Assembly (NCBI GenBank): GCA_004525465.1
Contig: SPCN01000184.1
Span: 1 to 5,002, forward strand
Length of the DNA: 5,002 nt
Direction: 5' to 3'
Source: Chrysiogenales bacterium
GTDB taxonomy: Bacteria; Acidobacteriota; Aminicenantia; UBA2199
Of the stretch, positions 4,917 to 5,002 are shown in pieces. Position 1 is the stretch's first letter, and every line of letters starts with the position of its first letter. The position numbers and the translations under genes were made by a program. The notes under the pieces were generated by a model that was not told where the DNA came from, did not search any database, and saw nothing but the letters and a program-made list of their open reading frames with translations.

Positions 4917-5002
4917 ATGGCCATAAAAAAAGGGTTTTGTTTCGGGGCGGTTTTCCTGATGATCCTGTCGCTGGCGGCCGCAGAATGGCAAGATGAAACT
5001 GC
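4917..5002 (+). CDS. N-terminus of an exported protein, cut by the window edge
   Basis: Twenty-eight complete codons are visible, starting MAIKKGFCFGAVF and continuing LMILSLAAAEWQDET. The first 22 residues form a typical signal peptide: K4-K5, hydrophobic core about 7-20, and an A20-A21-A22 cleavage site before E23, so the product should be secreted or periplasmic. AAGGAGGG (4905-4912) lies just upstream with a four- to five-base spacer, and an extended -10 promoter precedes it, so this is very probably a true start. The family cannot be told from so few residues. Its GC content resembles the efflux and peptidase genes, not the AT-rich peptide gene before it. Confidence 0.75.
   Translation, partial: MAIKKGFCFGAVFLMILSLAAAEWQDET

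Overview
The window looks like a chromosomal stretch of a moderately GC-rich, probably Gram-negative bacterium. It holds four complete, ordinary-length protein genes and a tiny upstream ORF. It also has one short secreted-peptide gene that looks like the stump of a larger protein, and a truncated gene at each edge. No tRNA, rRNA, CRISPR array or transposase is visible. The lineage cannot be proven. The serine-hydrolase subfamily and the 'YLGQKPPG' secreted-protein head are, from memory, frequent in Acidobacteriota, Aminicenantes and Bacteroidota-like genomes, so an Acidobacteriota/Aminicenantes-type host is a weak inference.

Left part (1-1180): the C-terminal 169 residues of a beta-lactamase-fold serine hydrolase run rightward and converge on a leftward gene for a small exported staphylococcal-nuclease-like protein. 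The 153-base gap between them carries only an imperfect long-range inverted repeat.

Middle (1180-4336): an AT-rich divergent control region separates the nuclease from a rightward three-gene transcription unit. It begins with a 15-codon ORF that has a strong Shine-Dalgarno sequence, followed by a 14-TM DHA2-type drug/proton antiporter. Twelve bases later comes a membrane-anchored MtfA-family zinc peptidase, and after a single base a DUF502 membrane protein. Tight spacing and the absence of a terminator support co-transcription. The shared theme is the inner membrane; a common function is not established.

Right part (4337-5002): base composition drops from inside the DUF502 gene to about 4790. 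Directly behind the DUF502 TGA stop the same frame stays open for 76 more codons. A 64-residue gene follows, with an excellent ribosome binding site and a signal peptide. Its mature part matches the N-terminal head of PD40/TolB-like beta-propeller proteins, but the propeller is absent. GC-rich sequence then resumes, with an extended -10 promoter and the first 28 codons of another exported protein.

The most interesting items are the candidate leader-peptide control of the efflux pump, the PD40 head without its propeller, and the open frame after the DUF502 stop.
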